DNA from: Chara braunii
Lineage: Eukaryota; Streptophyta; Charophyceae; Charales; Characeae
Assembly (NCBI GenBank): GCA_003427395.1
Contig: BFEA01000036.1
Coordinates: 3,675,613-3,707,876, forward strand
Direction of reading: 5' to 3'
Length of the DNA stretch: 32,264 nucleotides
In this document: positions 1 to 9,021 of the stretch, one piece after another
How the letters are laid out: the number at the start of each line of letters is the position of its first letter
Numbering within the stretch: the first letter of the stretch is position 1
Notes under the pieces: model-generated
Told to the model about the DNA's origin: nothing
Database searches by the model: none
Seen by the model: the letters and a program-made list of their open reading frames with translations, nothing else
Made by a program: the position numbers and the translations under genes

Positions 1-57
1 GGGGCACGAGGGGCAGAGCGGCGGCAGAGGTGACGTCGGGGAAGACGACGTCTACAC

Positions 58-1170
58 TTAGAACAGTAGCAACACAGGAGGCCCTGTAAACAACTCTCCC
101 GCCTCCGCCCGCGACCATAGATTGGAGAGATGGATGATCCGGACGTCGTGGCAACTCCCCGGATATTCCACGAATACGTCCAGGATGCGCAAGTCCAAGT
201 CGACCACCACTTGAGCAACGACAGAGAAGCGTCTCTTGCGGTCGTATTAGTTTTTTGCAGGTGCATTCGCCGGCTTGTCGACGTAGATATGGGTGCAGTC
301 GATGCACCCATGGCAGTTCGGGAAACCCTTGTCTGCAAAAGCACGCAGAACGATCGCCGTCCACACCCCAGTCGGCCACGCCACCTTCTCCCTATACACC
401 GAAAGCAGCGCAGCAGTAACGTCCCGGACGGCCACCAAACCTGAAGCCCTGCCAATCCCAAAGCTGCAGTTGTTGCTCTCGTATGTCTCGCCCGACGCCC
501 ATCTGTACAGCGCGTAGGCGACGATCTGGTCTGGTTGCAACGGCTCCCTATACAACGTCACACGTCGCTGGAGAATTGGCGACAAGTTCTCAACGATCTC
601 CCGGAAGACACGTGGAGACATCCGTAACTTGTCGCGGAAGTAATCGTCGGTGGCGTCATCCACAGGCCGAAGATCCTCCCAAGTCCCCCCCGTCCTCCTT
701 CTTACCCACCACCTCGGCGTCGCCCTCGGTAGTCCCCCACACCCCAGTGCACAACACACCTCCAACACGGCATCACAGATGGAAGCGCTATCCAACGCTT
801 CATTCGTCGTCGCCGGCATCAACTTCCTTCTTCGAGCACGTAGTCGTGCCCACCGCCGTTGACCTTGGACGTCCATGTCGCAATGCATGATGACGGCGGC
901 TACGACAGACGTCACGGCACCCCTCTCCAGAGCGGACAACCGGGCCCTGACGTCATTCCCATCACCCACTCCACGCACATGGACTACCTCAGACATCGTG
1001 GTCATCCTCGCGGAGTGAACTCGCCCAACAATCGACCGGACGCCCCCAGCAATGGACACTGCCCACGACCAAGTTGGCGGAGATGGCGGTCGTGCCGCGG
1101 TGCGTGAGGACGAACGAGCAAGGCGGAACGCGACGCTCACAACAGTCGAGGGAGGGCCACGGAGAGCCAT
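58..1170 (-). pseudogene. PIF/Harbinger (HARBI1-like) transposase, broken
   Basis: This is a DDE transposase/nuclease remnant of the PIF/Harbinger class; intact members cut and move DNA with a D-D-E active site. The first in-frame ATG is at 1170-1168, and the about 100 residues after it look poorly conserved. From about position 620 downward the family pattern is clear: a 'TDDYFRDKLRMSPRVFREIV' segment, then 'ALYRWASGETYE', 'FGIGRASGL' and 'GFPNCHGCIDCTHIYVDKP', whose Asp (codon near 300-298) is the first catalytic residue. A TAA at 249-247 interrupts the frame. The same frame then continues with 'YDRKRRFSVVAQVVVDLDLR' and 'PGSCHDVRII' (second catalytic Asp near 147-145) to 'LFTGPPV', and a second TAA lies at 60-58. 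The usual tyrosine codon at this site suggests TAC to TAA. The third catalytic Glu would lie beyond the window edge or is lost. No Myb-like partner gene is visible. The family call is confident; exact ends are not. Confidence 0.85.
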
Positions 1171-1209
1171 CTCTTCAAATACGTGTGGAACATTGTGCTG
1201 ACGCCACAA

Positions 1210-1520
1210 CGGCTAGCGGCTCCCCCGCGTGACGCCCACTGCAAAACCCCTCAGAGTCCCCGATGGGGTCGCCCCAAGGTACCTGCATGTACCCGCGGAA
1301 CCACACCGCACGGCATGGTTGGCCGATTCGAAATTTGAATTTTGAAACTACACGCGCGCGCGCGGATTTTTTTCCTCATTGCGGCGGCAGCAGTCCCTTT
1401 TCGAATTCGAAGGCCAAACGCGGTGGACCAAGGCCGCTCGCACGGACACCGGACGATGGACCACCGCCCAAACTTTCATCCCGCGGCCGCGTATAAAATT
1501 ATACGTCTCCCTGCGGCCAG
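1210..1520. other. GC-rich flank of the transposase, no gene seen
   Basis: This stretch is upstream of the minus-strand transposase. It contains a TTCGAAATTTGAATTTTGAAA-like AT patch, a short CGCG run near 1351-1362 and a TATAAAATTATA motif near 1493-1504. The last could serve as a core promoter on either strand, but nothing ties it to a transcript. No convincing coding frame or terminal inverted repeat was found by eye. Confidence 0.4.
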
Positions 1521-1629
1521 TCCTCCGAGCATCCTCGGGCGTCATCCCGAGGGAGCATTTGAACGAAAGCGGGAAAATCCTCGGGCTGCCCCGAGGATTT
1601 CCCCTCGGAGCCCGAGGACGCGCCGAGGA
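1521..1629. repeat. Cluster of CCTCGG/CCGAGG inverted repeats
   Basis: Three nested or adjacent stem-loops share the same hexamer. CCTCGGG (1533-1539) pairs with CCCGAGG (1546-1552). A 15-bp arm at 1571-1585 pairs with 1590-1604 (one mismatch, 4-nt loop CTGC). CCTCGG (1603-1608) pairs with CCGAGG (1612-1617). A further CCGAGG lies at 1623-1628. It may be a transposon end, a MITE remnant or a protein-binding cluster; the sequence does not decide. Confidence 0.8.
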
Positions 1630-3010
1630 GTGTCTAACAAGCCCCAAAAAGACTTTGCATAAGATGTAGCTTCCATGGGGAGTGCACCAGAGTTCCCCAT
1701 CTCTCTGCCATCAACACCATAGAACACTGTAGTAAGACAACATAAAGGATAAGAAACTCAGTCCATAACTCATGACCTGGGGTTGGCTATCCTCCTAATA
1801 CGTAGCATAAGGTTGAGGCTTACGGGATGTCGGGGGTGTCAAGAAATACGGCACCTTACCGCAGGGCCGGAACGGGCTCCGGGGACAAACGACGGAACGG
1901 AGGATACCCAGCTCTCTATCATCACCACACAACTAAGCTAGATGGGAGTCACTGTACACCCTCATGAAAATTTGTAGGAGCATGTTCATACCTAGCTCCC
2001 AAAGTCCCCGTGCAATCAGGCTTGCACAGTATCTGCTTCAACCGGGGTTGAGCAGGGGGTAGGGGTCTCTGCTTAGCCCCCGTGCCTGCTACCGCTCTCT
2101 GGTCAGGTCACCCCGCCAAGAAGGCAATGGGTGATGGTCCTGGGTGGTTAACACTAGGGTAGGACAAAGGGGTGGGGGGTGCGCCAAGGCAAAAAAGATG
2201 AAAAGAAGTGTTGGTGGGTTCTTCAGAGGGGTTCATCTGGACAATAGAGTGGCTGAGTTTTGTGGGTGACTGCCATCTGTCTAGTATCTCACCTCTACAA
2301 CAACCTGGTCTTTGTAAGGGGAAAAAAAGAAAAGGAGTGCACCCATCATCATTACCCGTGCGATCAGATTCTGCGCTAGTCTGCACAAGAGAAGTCCCTC
2401 CTAATGAGGTAGTCTGTCAACTGAGCTTGGGACTTTTTCTTTTCTTTTTTCTTTTTCTTTTATTTTTCAGACCAGTCTTTCTGTCCGAGTAGGATAAAAG
2501 CTTGGTCTTGTGCTCTCCTTTTCATCTCACCAGCGCTTCCCCCTGATGATGGCGGGATTTTCGATGACCCGGTCGAAGCACGTGTACGGTAGTCTGTTAT
2601 CTGAGCTTCATGACTATGGCGCATTGCGCCAATTTTCCACTGTGCTTATTGTAAATCTTTAATCTATGTGTGCGGTTTTTTTTTTGTATCTCGTCTTCTT
2701 CTCTCTTCTTTTCCTTTGGCAAAGTGTTTTTCGCTTGACGAAGTGTCTGCACTTGCATGAATGTTGCTTCACTGTGACACACACAGACAACCGTCGGGGG
2801 GATCGTTCACCCTGCACGTGTGACCGTGATCCTTGCCTATTGTCTATTCGTTGTGGTTGTCTTCCATCTCTTCTGTCCTTTTCTTCAAGGTTCTCCTGCT
2901 TTTTCTTTTTCTTCTTTTTTCCTCCTTATCTTTGAGTCTGCTGCGCTGTGGGATTTTTTAGGGCTTTTCTGCCCGACAGTTCGAATTTCAGGGGACGCAT
3001 TTAGTTCCTT
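1630..3010. other. Unassigned stretch with pyrimidine tracts
   Basis: No frame here reads like a protein. The plus strand becomes strongly pyrimidine-rich in three patches (about 2430-2475, 2680-2720 and 2875-2935), as expected for 5' leader or intron sequence upstream of the plus-strand element beginning near 3011. A small stem GTGCAA-TCAGGC-TTGCAC occurs near 2010-2030. The stretch could be the untranslated 5' part of the degenerate retroelement that follows. Confidence 0.35.
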
Positions 3011-4772
3011 TTGAAGATCTATCGACCAGGTGTCTGCCATTTTTGTCGGCCCCCCGGACATTTTATTCGAGAATGTCCTATTCTCAACTGTCCGAATGGG
3101 GAGGAGATGGCAGCGGACATACAAGGCGTTATGAACTGTGGTGCGCGAAGTGACGGATGTGGGTTACTGCTAGCACCAGCTTCTTCTTCTTCCTCTCAGG
3201 TTGCTGGGGCATCTGACACTTCTAGCGCGATTGTGCCATATCAGGTGTCGCAGAACTGATGCGCTAATGATGTTGGAGGCAATAACGGCGGATACGGGAA
3301 CTATAGTAGTAATCGAGGTAAACAGGGCTATGGTGGACAACGGTTTTCAAAGCCTTGGGGAGGGGTTTACAAGGATCGGGATAAAGATGACCGGTTCGAC
3401 AGGATTTACGACATGCTTTCGGAACAGGCGGAGGAGCGGAGTGGAAGAAGCAGAAAGCACTGAAGCAGTCAAACTAGAATTGCTCGAAGCTGAGAGGAGA
3501 AGGCTGCAGGTGGAAGAGGAAAGGATTATGCAAGCAAGGAAGAAAAAGGAGATGCACGAGGCAAGGTTAGGGAAGATCGTAAGGAAAGGATTATGCAAGC
3601 AAGGAAGGAAAAGGAGATGCACGAGGCAAGGTTAGCAAAGAAGGCTGTAGGTGAAAGTGGAAAGGATTATGCAAGCAAGGAAGGAGAAGGAGATGTACGA
3701 GGCAAGGTCAGGGAAGATCGTGAGGAGCAGTATGAAGTCTGAATGTAAATCGGTCCTAGGGAAGAAGGTCAATATTCCCGAGGATGATGAGTCGGAGATT
3801 AGTAAGGTGAAACGCGGGTTGGAAGAGCTGAAGGCAAGGTGTGTGGGAGAAAAAGTCGAATCCATTCTTGTGGCGCTGCAGCGGGAGAAAGAGGTTCTTC
3901 AAAAAGTCCAGTCCATGAGCAATGAAGAAGAATTTTTTAAGAAGGAGATCGAGATGTTGAGGGTGTGGAGCGAGAAGACAAAATTGGCCGACGCAACCTT
4001 CGAAAGTTCACAGAGTGATGAAACCACGGCGCTCCGGCTGCAGATTCAAGAACTTGAACATGTTTGTACCGCACTGCAGGATCACAGTTGTGAATTATGC
4101 GCTTTGAAAGTCGAGAACTTGAATCTCAAAAAAGCTTTTCAGAATCTGAAGAGGGAGATCGCGGAGCTCAAAAATGTAAACAATAAGCGAGCTTCCAAAG
4201 TGGTCACCGAGAAGAGTCCACAAGCGCAGCCAGACAAAGGAATCCAGAAGTTGGCTTCAAGTGGCGAAGCCATGTATACCCCTAAGAATCTAGAGGCCCT
4301 TTATAAGGCATACAAGAAGGCACAAGCTGGCGAAGAAATCGCAAACAATGAAGTGCAGGCTCTTAAAGAGCGAATGGTGCACATTGGTGCGCAATTGCTG
4401 ACTAAACATTGGCTTTCAGCAAGAAGATCATTGGTAAGGAAAACAATGCCTCGTAATCTCTAACCGGCGTTGAGTGTCATACGGGTGGATGATGACGATT
4501 CGGACAAAGAAGGAGGTCCTAGAAATACGAAAGTTGTTGAGGAAGTATCCGAGAAACCTGAGGAAGTCCAACTTAAAAAACTATAAGAGGAGGAAAAATG
4601 AGCATTGTGCGTAGCTAAGAAAATGAATATACAGAAGTTGTGGCAAAAAGAAGGGATCAATGACATTAAGTTGGATCAGGCTGAGGCGGATGTGACTGCG
4701 ATCTGAGCAAGGAAAATGTTTAAGCAATCGGTCGAAGAACAAGGCCTCCAGGAGGAAGATGATGAAGATTGA
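3011..4772 (+). pseudogene. CCHC zinc-knuckle and coiled-coil protein, retroelement N-terminal part
   Basis: A decayed copy of a repeated protein family. It opens with a zinc knuckle of form C-x2-C-x4-H-x4-C ('CHFCRPPGHFIREC', about 3047-3088), typical of Gag-like nucleic-acid-binding proteins. A TGA at 3257-3259 interrupts the frame, yet translation past it gives the Gly/Asn/Tyr-rich 'VGGNNGGYGNYSSNRGKQGY' and 'RFDRIYDMLSEQAEE', so the stop is a lesion. Near 3430 the coding frame shifts to an alternating Lys/Glu region and long coiled coils (3651-4460) rich in Leu/Glu/Lys heptads. Homology-like sequence continues in the same frame past TAA 4461, TAA 4584, TGA 4599 and TGA 4704, to an acidic tail ending at TGA 4770-4772. 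I recognise the layout as one repeated in Chara. No ATG is found near the zinc knuckle, so an upstream exon may have supplied the start. Confidence 0.7.
3522..3720 (+). repeat. Threefold intragenic tandem duplication with compensating frameshifts
   Basis: The segment beginning AGGATTATGCAAGCAAGGAA occurs at 3522, 3587 and 3663. The spacings are 65 and 76 bases, so the middle copy is out of frame with its neighbours while copies one and three share a frame (141 bases apart). Each copy encodes an 'RIMQARK.KEM.EAR' coiled-coil stretch in its own frame. The middle copy read in the outer frame produces the TAG at 3633-3635. Confidence 0.85.
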
Positions 4773-4898
4773 GATCAACAATACGCCACCTCCTTGCCTG
4801 TGGATGAGGTCACCTACTTATTTCACTTAGTTATTGTTTTATTAATTATTATTAACTAGATTCGTTGGGGTTTTAAATTTTGTGATTTATTGTTGCAG

Positions 4899-5118
4899 AT
4901 ACTTAGGATTCGTTATGACTTTATATCCTGTCCTGGTCGGATCGTGTATGCTATTATTTGCCCGTGGTATAAACATGTCTATATTGGGTGTACATCTCAC
5001 TCTGCTAAGATTACATAGAAGGAACATTGAATTTCTTCAATTTTTGTGTCTTCTAAATGTCTTCGTCACAATAAGATTTTGTATCGAATCTATCGATGGA
5101 TTCGCATAGTTGCTGCTT
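4899..5118 (+). pseudogene. GIY-YIG-like endonuclease remnant
   Basis: In the frame starting at 4899, the translation contains 'GRIVYAIICPWYKHVYIGCT' (4935-4994), which fits the GIY-YIG nuclease core: V-Y at 4944-4949, ten residues, then Y-I-G at 4980-4988. It is followed by 'SHSAKIT', TAG (5016-5018), 'KEH', TGA (5028-5030) and later 'YRIYRWIRI'. The family usually has an Arg and an aromatic residue before K/E-H. Here Thr and a stop occupy those places, so the copy is dead. The frame is preceded by a pyrimidine-rich stretch ending TTGCAG at 4893-4898, a plausible splice acceptor separating it from the coiled-coil part (4773-4898 would be intron or spacer). Order and orientation match a Penelope-like element with GIY-YIG before the RT; no RT follows, because the sequence changes to unrelated GC-rich DNA near 5118. 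Confidence 0.6.
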
Positions 5119-5157
5119 GGCACCCTGGGCCGCGGATCCTACGGCTCAGACCGAGCC

Positions 5158-5175
5158 GCGCGGCCTAGGCCGCGC
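5158..5175. repeat. 18-bp perfect palindrome in a GC-rich island
   Basis: GCGCGGCCTAGGCCGCGC is its own reverse complement. It sits in a GC-rich patch (about 5116-5250) with further CGCGGCC/GGCCGCG words. The patch marks the point where the plus-strand retroelement remnant ends. Confidence 0.9.
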
Positions 5176-5353
5176 TGCCGAGTTTCTGCATGGCCGCGCC
5201 ACGGCCCAGTGGGGGCGCGCGCGGCCTCGGCCAGTGCACATCCTCCTCTAGAGGACTGCGTTTTCAAAATTAATTTCTTTTTTGGGGGGGGAGGGTAATT
5301 TTTGATGAGTGAGAGAAATAATTAAATAAATAGAAGGAAAAAAAAATTCGTTA

Positions 5354-5389
<36 letters not shown>

Positions 5390-5502
5390 ATTGATTGATG
5401 ATTGATTGATTGATTGATTGATTGATTAAATGATTGATGATTGCTTGATTGCTTGATTGATTGATTGATTGATTGATTGATCGATTGATCGATTGATTTT
5501 TT

Positions 5503-5562
<60 letters not shown>
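5354..5562 (+). repeat. GATT tetranucleotide microsatellite
   Basis: An about 209-bp run of GATT/TGAT units with a few interruptions (ATGATT, TGCTT, TCGATT and a T9 run near 5497-5505). Apparent reading frames through it are only periodic translations (Ile-Asn-Gln-Ser) and are not genes. Confidence 0.95.
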
Positions 5563-5567
<5 letters not shown>

Positions 5568-5610
5568 GTTAGTTGGGGGAGATTCGCCCATCCCCCCCGG
5601 CCCCCCCGCC

Positions 5611-5626
5611 ACACACACACACATAC

Positions 5627-5706
<80 letters not shown>

Positions 5707-5714
5707 CGCGCGGG
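5611..5714 (+). repeat. Compound CA/CT/CG microsatellite
   Basis: (AC)n at 5611-5622, an uninterrupted (CT)n at 5629-5690 and (CG)n at 5691-5711 follow one another directly. Alternating CG and CA tracts of this kind can adopt Z-DNA. Confidence 0.95.
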
Positions 5715-5865
5715 CGCGCACACGCTCCCGCTCCCGCGTGCACGCTCCCGGTACCGCACGCACGTTCCTGCTCCCTCGTGCACGCTCCCGCTCCCGCGCG
5801 CATGCTCCCGCTCTATCTCCTGAGCGGGAGCATGCGCGCGGGAGAGAGAGGGAGCGTGCGCACGC
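5715..5865. repeat. GC-rich minisatellite with a 23-bp perfect inverted repeat
   Basis: Degenerate units of about 20 bp resembling GCACGCTCCCGCTCCCGCGT run from 5715 to 5813. The last unit is mirrored: the arm at 5791-5813 is the exact reverse complement of 5822-5844 (23 of 23 bp), with an 8-nt spacer TATCTCCT. The reverse-oriented part (GGGAGCGTGCGCACGC) abuts the LTR at 5866. The same motif reappears at 26979-27036 and, in the first orientation, at 32041-32075. Confidence 0.9.
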
Positions 5866-6456
5866 TGCCGCACTTTTTCCAGTTAAGTCGATTTGGGCGA
5901 CCGGAAAGCCAACAGGCTGTCACGCAGGATTTTGTATTTGATTGCAATAAATAAAATAAATTAAATAATGCAAATCTCTTCCTGTTGTGTGCGTCCGGCT
6001 TCGAGCGAGACCCTTCAATTGCGGTCTTCGCCGGTCCCCGGTCTTAGGAATCTTTTATTTTGATTCGGAACAGCAGAGAATTATGCTAATAATAATCATA
6101 AATTATGGGGTGCTCTGCAAGCTTCAATTATGTCAATCTAATTTTGAGAACTATGACAAAATGTCCACAATGACAATCATCAAGCAAGAATAATGCAGAG
6201 AACAAGACAGACTGACTCGAACAAAACAGAGGCAATCGAGTGAAGGAAGAATGAGAACTCATAATAATCTCAGAAAGTACATGTAAACGGGCATGGTCAA
6301 CACCTCTCAAGAGTCCTCACTCATCCCTCTGGTCAGTCTCTCTCAATCTTTTTTCACTGATCTTCTCTGGTGTCGAGACCCACGCCCTCATACAATCAGA
6401 GACTGAGGCTTCGTGACGCAAAGCCACCTGTAGCCAGCTAGCTCTGAGCATGGCCA

Positions 6457-6969
6457 TCAGAGCCTCATGACACGGTAGTTGACCATTGAGCAAAACTCCT
6501 CCCACAAAGTAGGCAGTCCATCGACTGAAAAGACTCCTCGCCTGAGGTAGGGGTACTCGGTGGGCTCTGTCAACGCCTCAATGTCGATCAACGCCGGAGA
6601 GATATACCTCGTTACCAATCCAATCACGTCCAGCCAACTCGTACAATCTGTGAGAAGAGAAGGGACTGGAGGCCTAGGATAGTCAGTATAGAGCATAGGT
6701 CCGTAGCCGCGAATCAGCGTAGTGNCACTCTCATCGAGCTCTCTCTCTCTCTGCTCAAGGTATTCAGTGGCTGAGATCCAGACTGGATCAAAAAGCTCAT
6801 GAGTCTCCTTGCCCTTCTTCAGATAAGGCCTCAGGTCGTGGATAGTGCCATCAGCAAAACTGGTTTGGACAACGAAGATTGACAGATCTCCCTGTCTGAA
6901 ACCAATGGCACTAACATACTGATCATGAAATGCCTCTTTGCAAGAGATCCGATTAAGGTTGGTCAGCAC
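6457..6969 (-). pseudogene. LTR-internal copy of the accessory ORF family
   Basis: An open frame of about 170 residues, without an ATG at its 5' end (it starts after a TAG near 6980), holds 'EAFHDQYVSAIGF', then 'FVVQTSFADGTIHDLRPYLK', then 'RPPVPSLLTDCTSWLDVI'. These match, with the same order and nearly the same spacing, the conserved blocks of the small ORFs at 22359-24205. One codon contains an N (6725). The frame stops at a TGA near 6457-6459, whereas the right LTR copy reads on to 25020. Function unknown; no transmembrane segment or known catalytic motif is visible. It lies 591 bases from the LTR's downstream end, so it would be in U3 or R. Confidence 0.6.
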
Positions 6970-7210
6970 TGACTAACTGACCTGCGTAGACTGAACTGTG
7001 CTCATGAGTACCCTTGCCAGTACAAGTTGATCAGATGGTCCTGGAGAACTGGTTTCCCAACTGATTGCAGGAAGCTGATTGTTGTTTCTTGCTGCTGTTC
7101 CTAGTTGCAGTTCTCCGGTTGTCGTTCTCTGTTGTCGTTCTCTGTTGTCGTTCGGACCAATTGACTGCTGCTACTGAAACTACTGCTCTGAAGAGTTGTT
7201 TCCCCAACTG

Positions 7211-7486
7211 CTGATTGGTTGCTGTTCAGAAAACTGACTGGTTGCTGTTCGAAAAACTGACTGGTTACTGTTCTGAAAACTCGCTGGTTACTGTTCTGAA
7301 AACTGCCTGGTTACTGTTCTGAAAACTGATTGGTTACTGTTCTGACAACGTGATTGCTCTCCGTTCTAGAAGACTGATTGCTCGTTGTTCTGGAAACTGA
7401 CTGCCCATTGTTCCAAAACTGATTACTCGCTATCCCGGAAACTGAACACTTGCTGTTCTGGAAGCTAATTACTTGCTGTTTTCTGA
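7211..7486. repeat. 23-bp degenerate minisatellite in the LTR
   Basis: About twelve head-to-tail units of the form CTGACTGGTTACTGTTCTGAAAA, at 7211, 7234, 7257 and so on, with drift increasing toward 7486. On the minus strand it would encode Gln/Asn/Ser-rich peptide in short frames. The same array is at 25888-26163. Confidence 0.85.
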
Positions 7487-7897
7487 ATATTGTTCCTTAA
7501 GTATTGCTTTTGAAGATTGAGTCTGAATGTTGGGTCCGAATGTTGGATCTGAATGTTGGATCTGAATGCTGAGTCTGAATGTTGGGTCTGAATGTTGCTT
7601 CTGAATACTGCTTATAAAGGTGTATTGCCGTTTGAGTTGACTACTTGCCAATCAAGCNCAGGTTGTGTAGTGACTAAATCCACTGTTAATTGCCGTTCTA
7701 AGTCCTGCTCTANATACTTGTTCTGAACGTAGTCCCAAGTACCCTCTCGAGAACCGCACTGAGTACAGTTTTGAATACAGTTCAGAGTACAATTCCGAGT
7801 GCAACTTTGAGTACAGTTCTGAATACAGTTCAGAGTACAATTCCGAGTGCAACTTTGAGTACAGTTCTGAATAAAGTTCAGGGTACCATCTGAACAT
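7469..7897 (-). pseudogene. Low-complexity frame with ELYS and QHSDPTF repeats
   Basis: From an ATG at 7897 the minus strand reads 'MFRWYPELYSELYSKLHSEL' and continues with four-residue ELYS/KLHS units, encoded by a 48-bp tandem repeat. After a stop at 7652 the adjoining frame down to 7469 encodes 'QHSDPTF'-type repeats. It ends well upstream of the accessory domain at 6969. Two codons contain N. This may be a repetitive N-terminal region of the LTR-encoded protein or simply a translated minisatellite; the stops favour decay. Confidence 0.35.
7761..7882. repeat. 48-bp tandem repeat made of four 12-bp subunits
   Basis: Units start at 7761, 7809 and 7857 (the last partial). Each is built of four related dodecamers (GAGTACAGTTCT, GAATACAGTTCA, GAGTACAATTCC, GAGTGCAACTTT), so a tetrapeptide period is kept on the minus strand. 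The counterpart is at 26438-26559. Confidence 0.9.
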
Positions 7898-8304
7898 TGG
7901 GAACTGTTCTGAGCGCTGTTCTGAGCCTTAACACAGCTCGGAGCATTGAAACTGCTCTAAACACTGTGCCAACANGACAGCCTAGCTCACGAGATTTTCG
8001 CCTTGGCCTTTTCCACAGTCTCTAAAGAGAAGCTGGCATTGTGCATCCTACCATTGTCTCCATAAAAATAGATCAAATATTCGATGTACTTCCGACCCTT
8101 CACCCTCTGGACTGCGTGCTCACGTTGAACTTTTTTTATGTAACTCTATGTCCTGGTATGCTTCTTTCTCCCATCCTTCTCTTTTACCCCTGTTCAGTCC
8201 ACTCTCTACTACCAGGACTTCGTCCTCCCTCATGACTTTTACGCCGACTATATCAACTGGGTTACCAGTCGGGTTCCAACAGTCCGCATTGAAAGGTGTA
8301 GACA

Positions 8305-8366
8305 ACAACCCTCAAGGGGTACTGAATAAATGAAAAGTAGTATTCCTTTTCATATGTATATAAATA

Positions 8367-8405
<39 letters not shown>

Positions 8406-9021
8406 TCAAATAGAAATATGAGTCACGGGAACATGACTGAGTACTGCGTGGATGGTTCCGACTTTTAATTCCCCACATGCAGATACCCAGAAGATACCTT
8501 TAACCACAACCCCTGACCGTGGATTGGTCTTAGTGTTGTCTTCCACTCTCTAGAAAACCCGATCGGAACTCAGTTGGTCCGACAGATAACAACAGATCAG
8601 ATATATAAAGAAAAGAAAGAGAGACTCACTGAGTTAAGAAGCTTACAATCAACATTCCACAGCGCTCTTGTTTAAAGGATCACCGTGATAAACGAATGTT
8701 TCTCAGACCCTGGGTTCGTAATCTCAAGTGGATCACACCCAGGCCCGCTCCCAAATGCAAGCTGCTGCAATAGACAGCAACACCGCCTCCTCCCCTCCGT
8801 TGTTGAGGCAATTGGTTTATCTGTCACTTGAGTATAGCAAACTTGCAACTGGCTGCAAAGAGTTAACTATAGGAACTCACTGTTATGCCACCAAGTGTTC
8901 TATCCCCTCCCCTCACTGGGGTTGTACAGAGTTCATCCCTGCATAACGGTCCTCAGATCGTATTCAGAGTCTGTCCCTGTACTAACCACATTTGCTTCCG
9001 TGTGCCGTGTTGGGGTTTCAC
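8305..9021. other. Element 3' region next to the left LTR, no gene seen
   Basis: It holds a TA microsatellite (about 8352-8402) and otherwise AT-balanced sequence without a credible frame. On the element strand the bases just before the LTR read CCCCTTGAGGGTTGT, which is not a clean polypurine tract. The counterpart of this stretch is deleted in the right-hand duplicate. Confidence 0.5.
8352..8402. repeat. TA microsatellite
   Basis: Alternating TA with a few A/G interruptions, about 50 bp. Confidence 0.95.

Larger units (their letters stand above)
5866..8304 (-). repeat. 3' LTR (left copy)
   Basis: Homologous to 24542-26978 along its whole length. It begins TGCCGCAC at 5866 and its inferred end is GTGTAGACA at 8304. 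On the element strand this reads TGTCTACAC...GTGCGGCA, with TG/CA-type termini. Ends differ noticeably from the other copy (8 differences in the first about 83 bases), while about 6600-7974 looks identical including the unresolved bases at 6725, 7658 and 7713. It contains a decayed copy of the accessory ORF family (6457-6969), a 23-bp repeat array (7211-7486) and a 48-bp repeat array (7761-7882). A TTTATAAG motif on the minus strand near 7618-7611 is a possible but unproved TATA element. Confidence 0.65.

Noticed and set aside
130-890. Several plus-strand frames over the transposase
   Set aside because: Antisense shadows of the GC-rich HARBI1-like sequence.
5322-5954. Long overlapping reading frames on both strands
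   Set aside because: They are periodic translations of GATT, CT and CG microsatellites (Ile-Asn-Gln-Ser, Glu-Arg, Leu-Ser).
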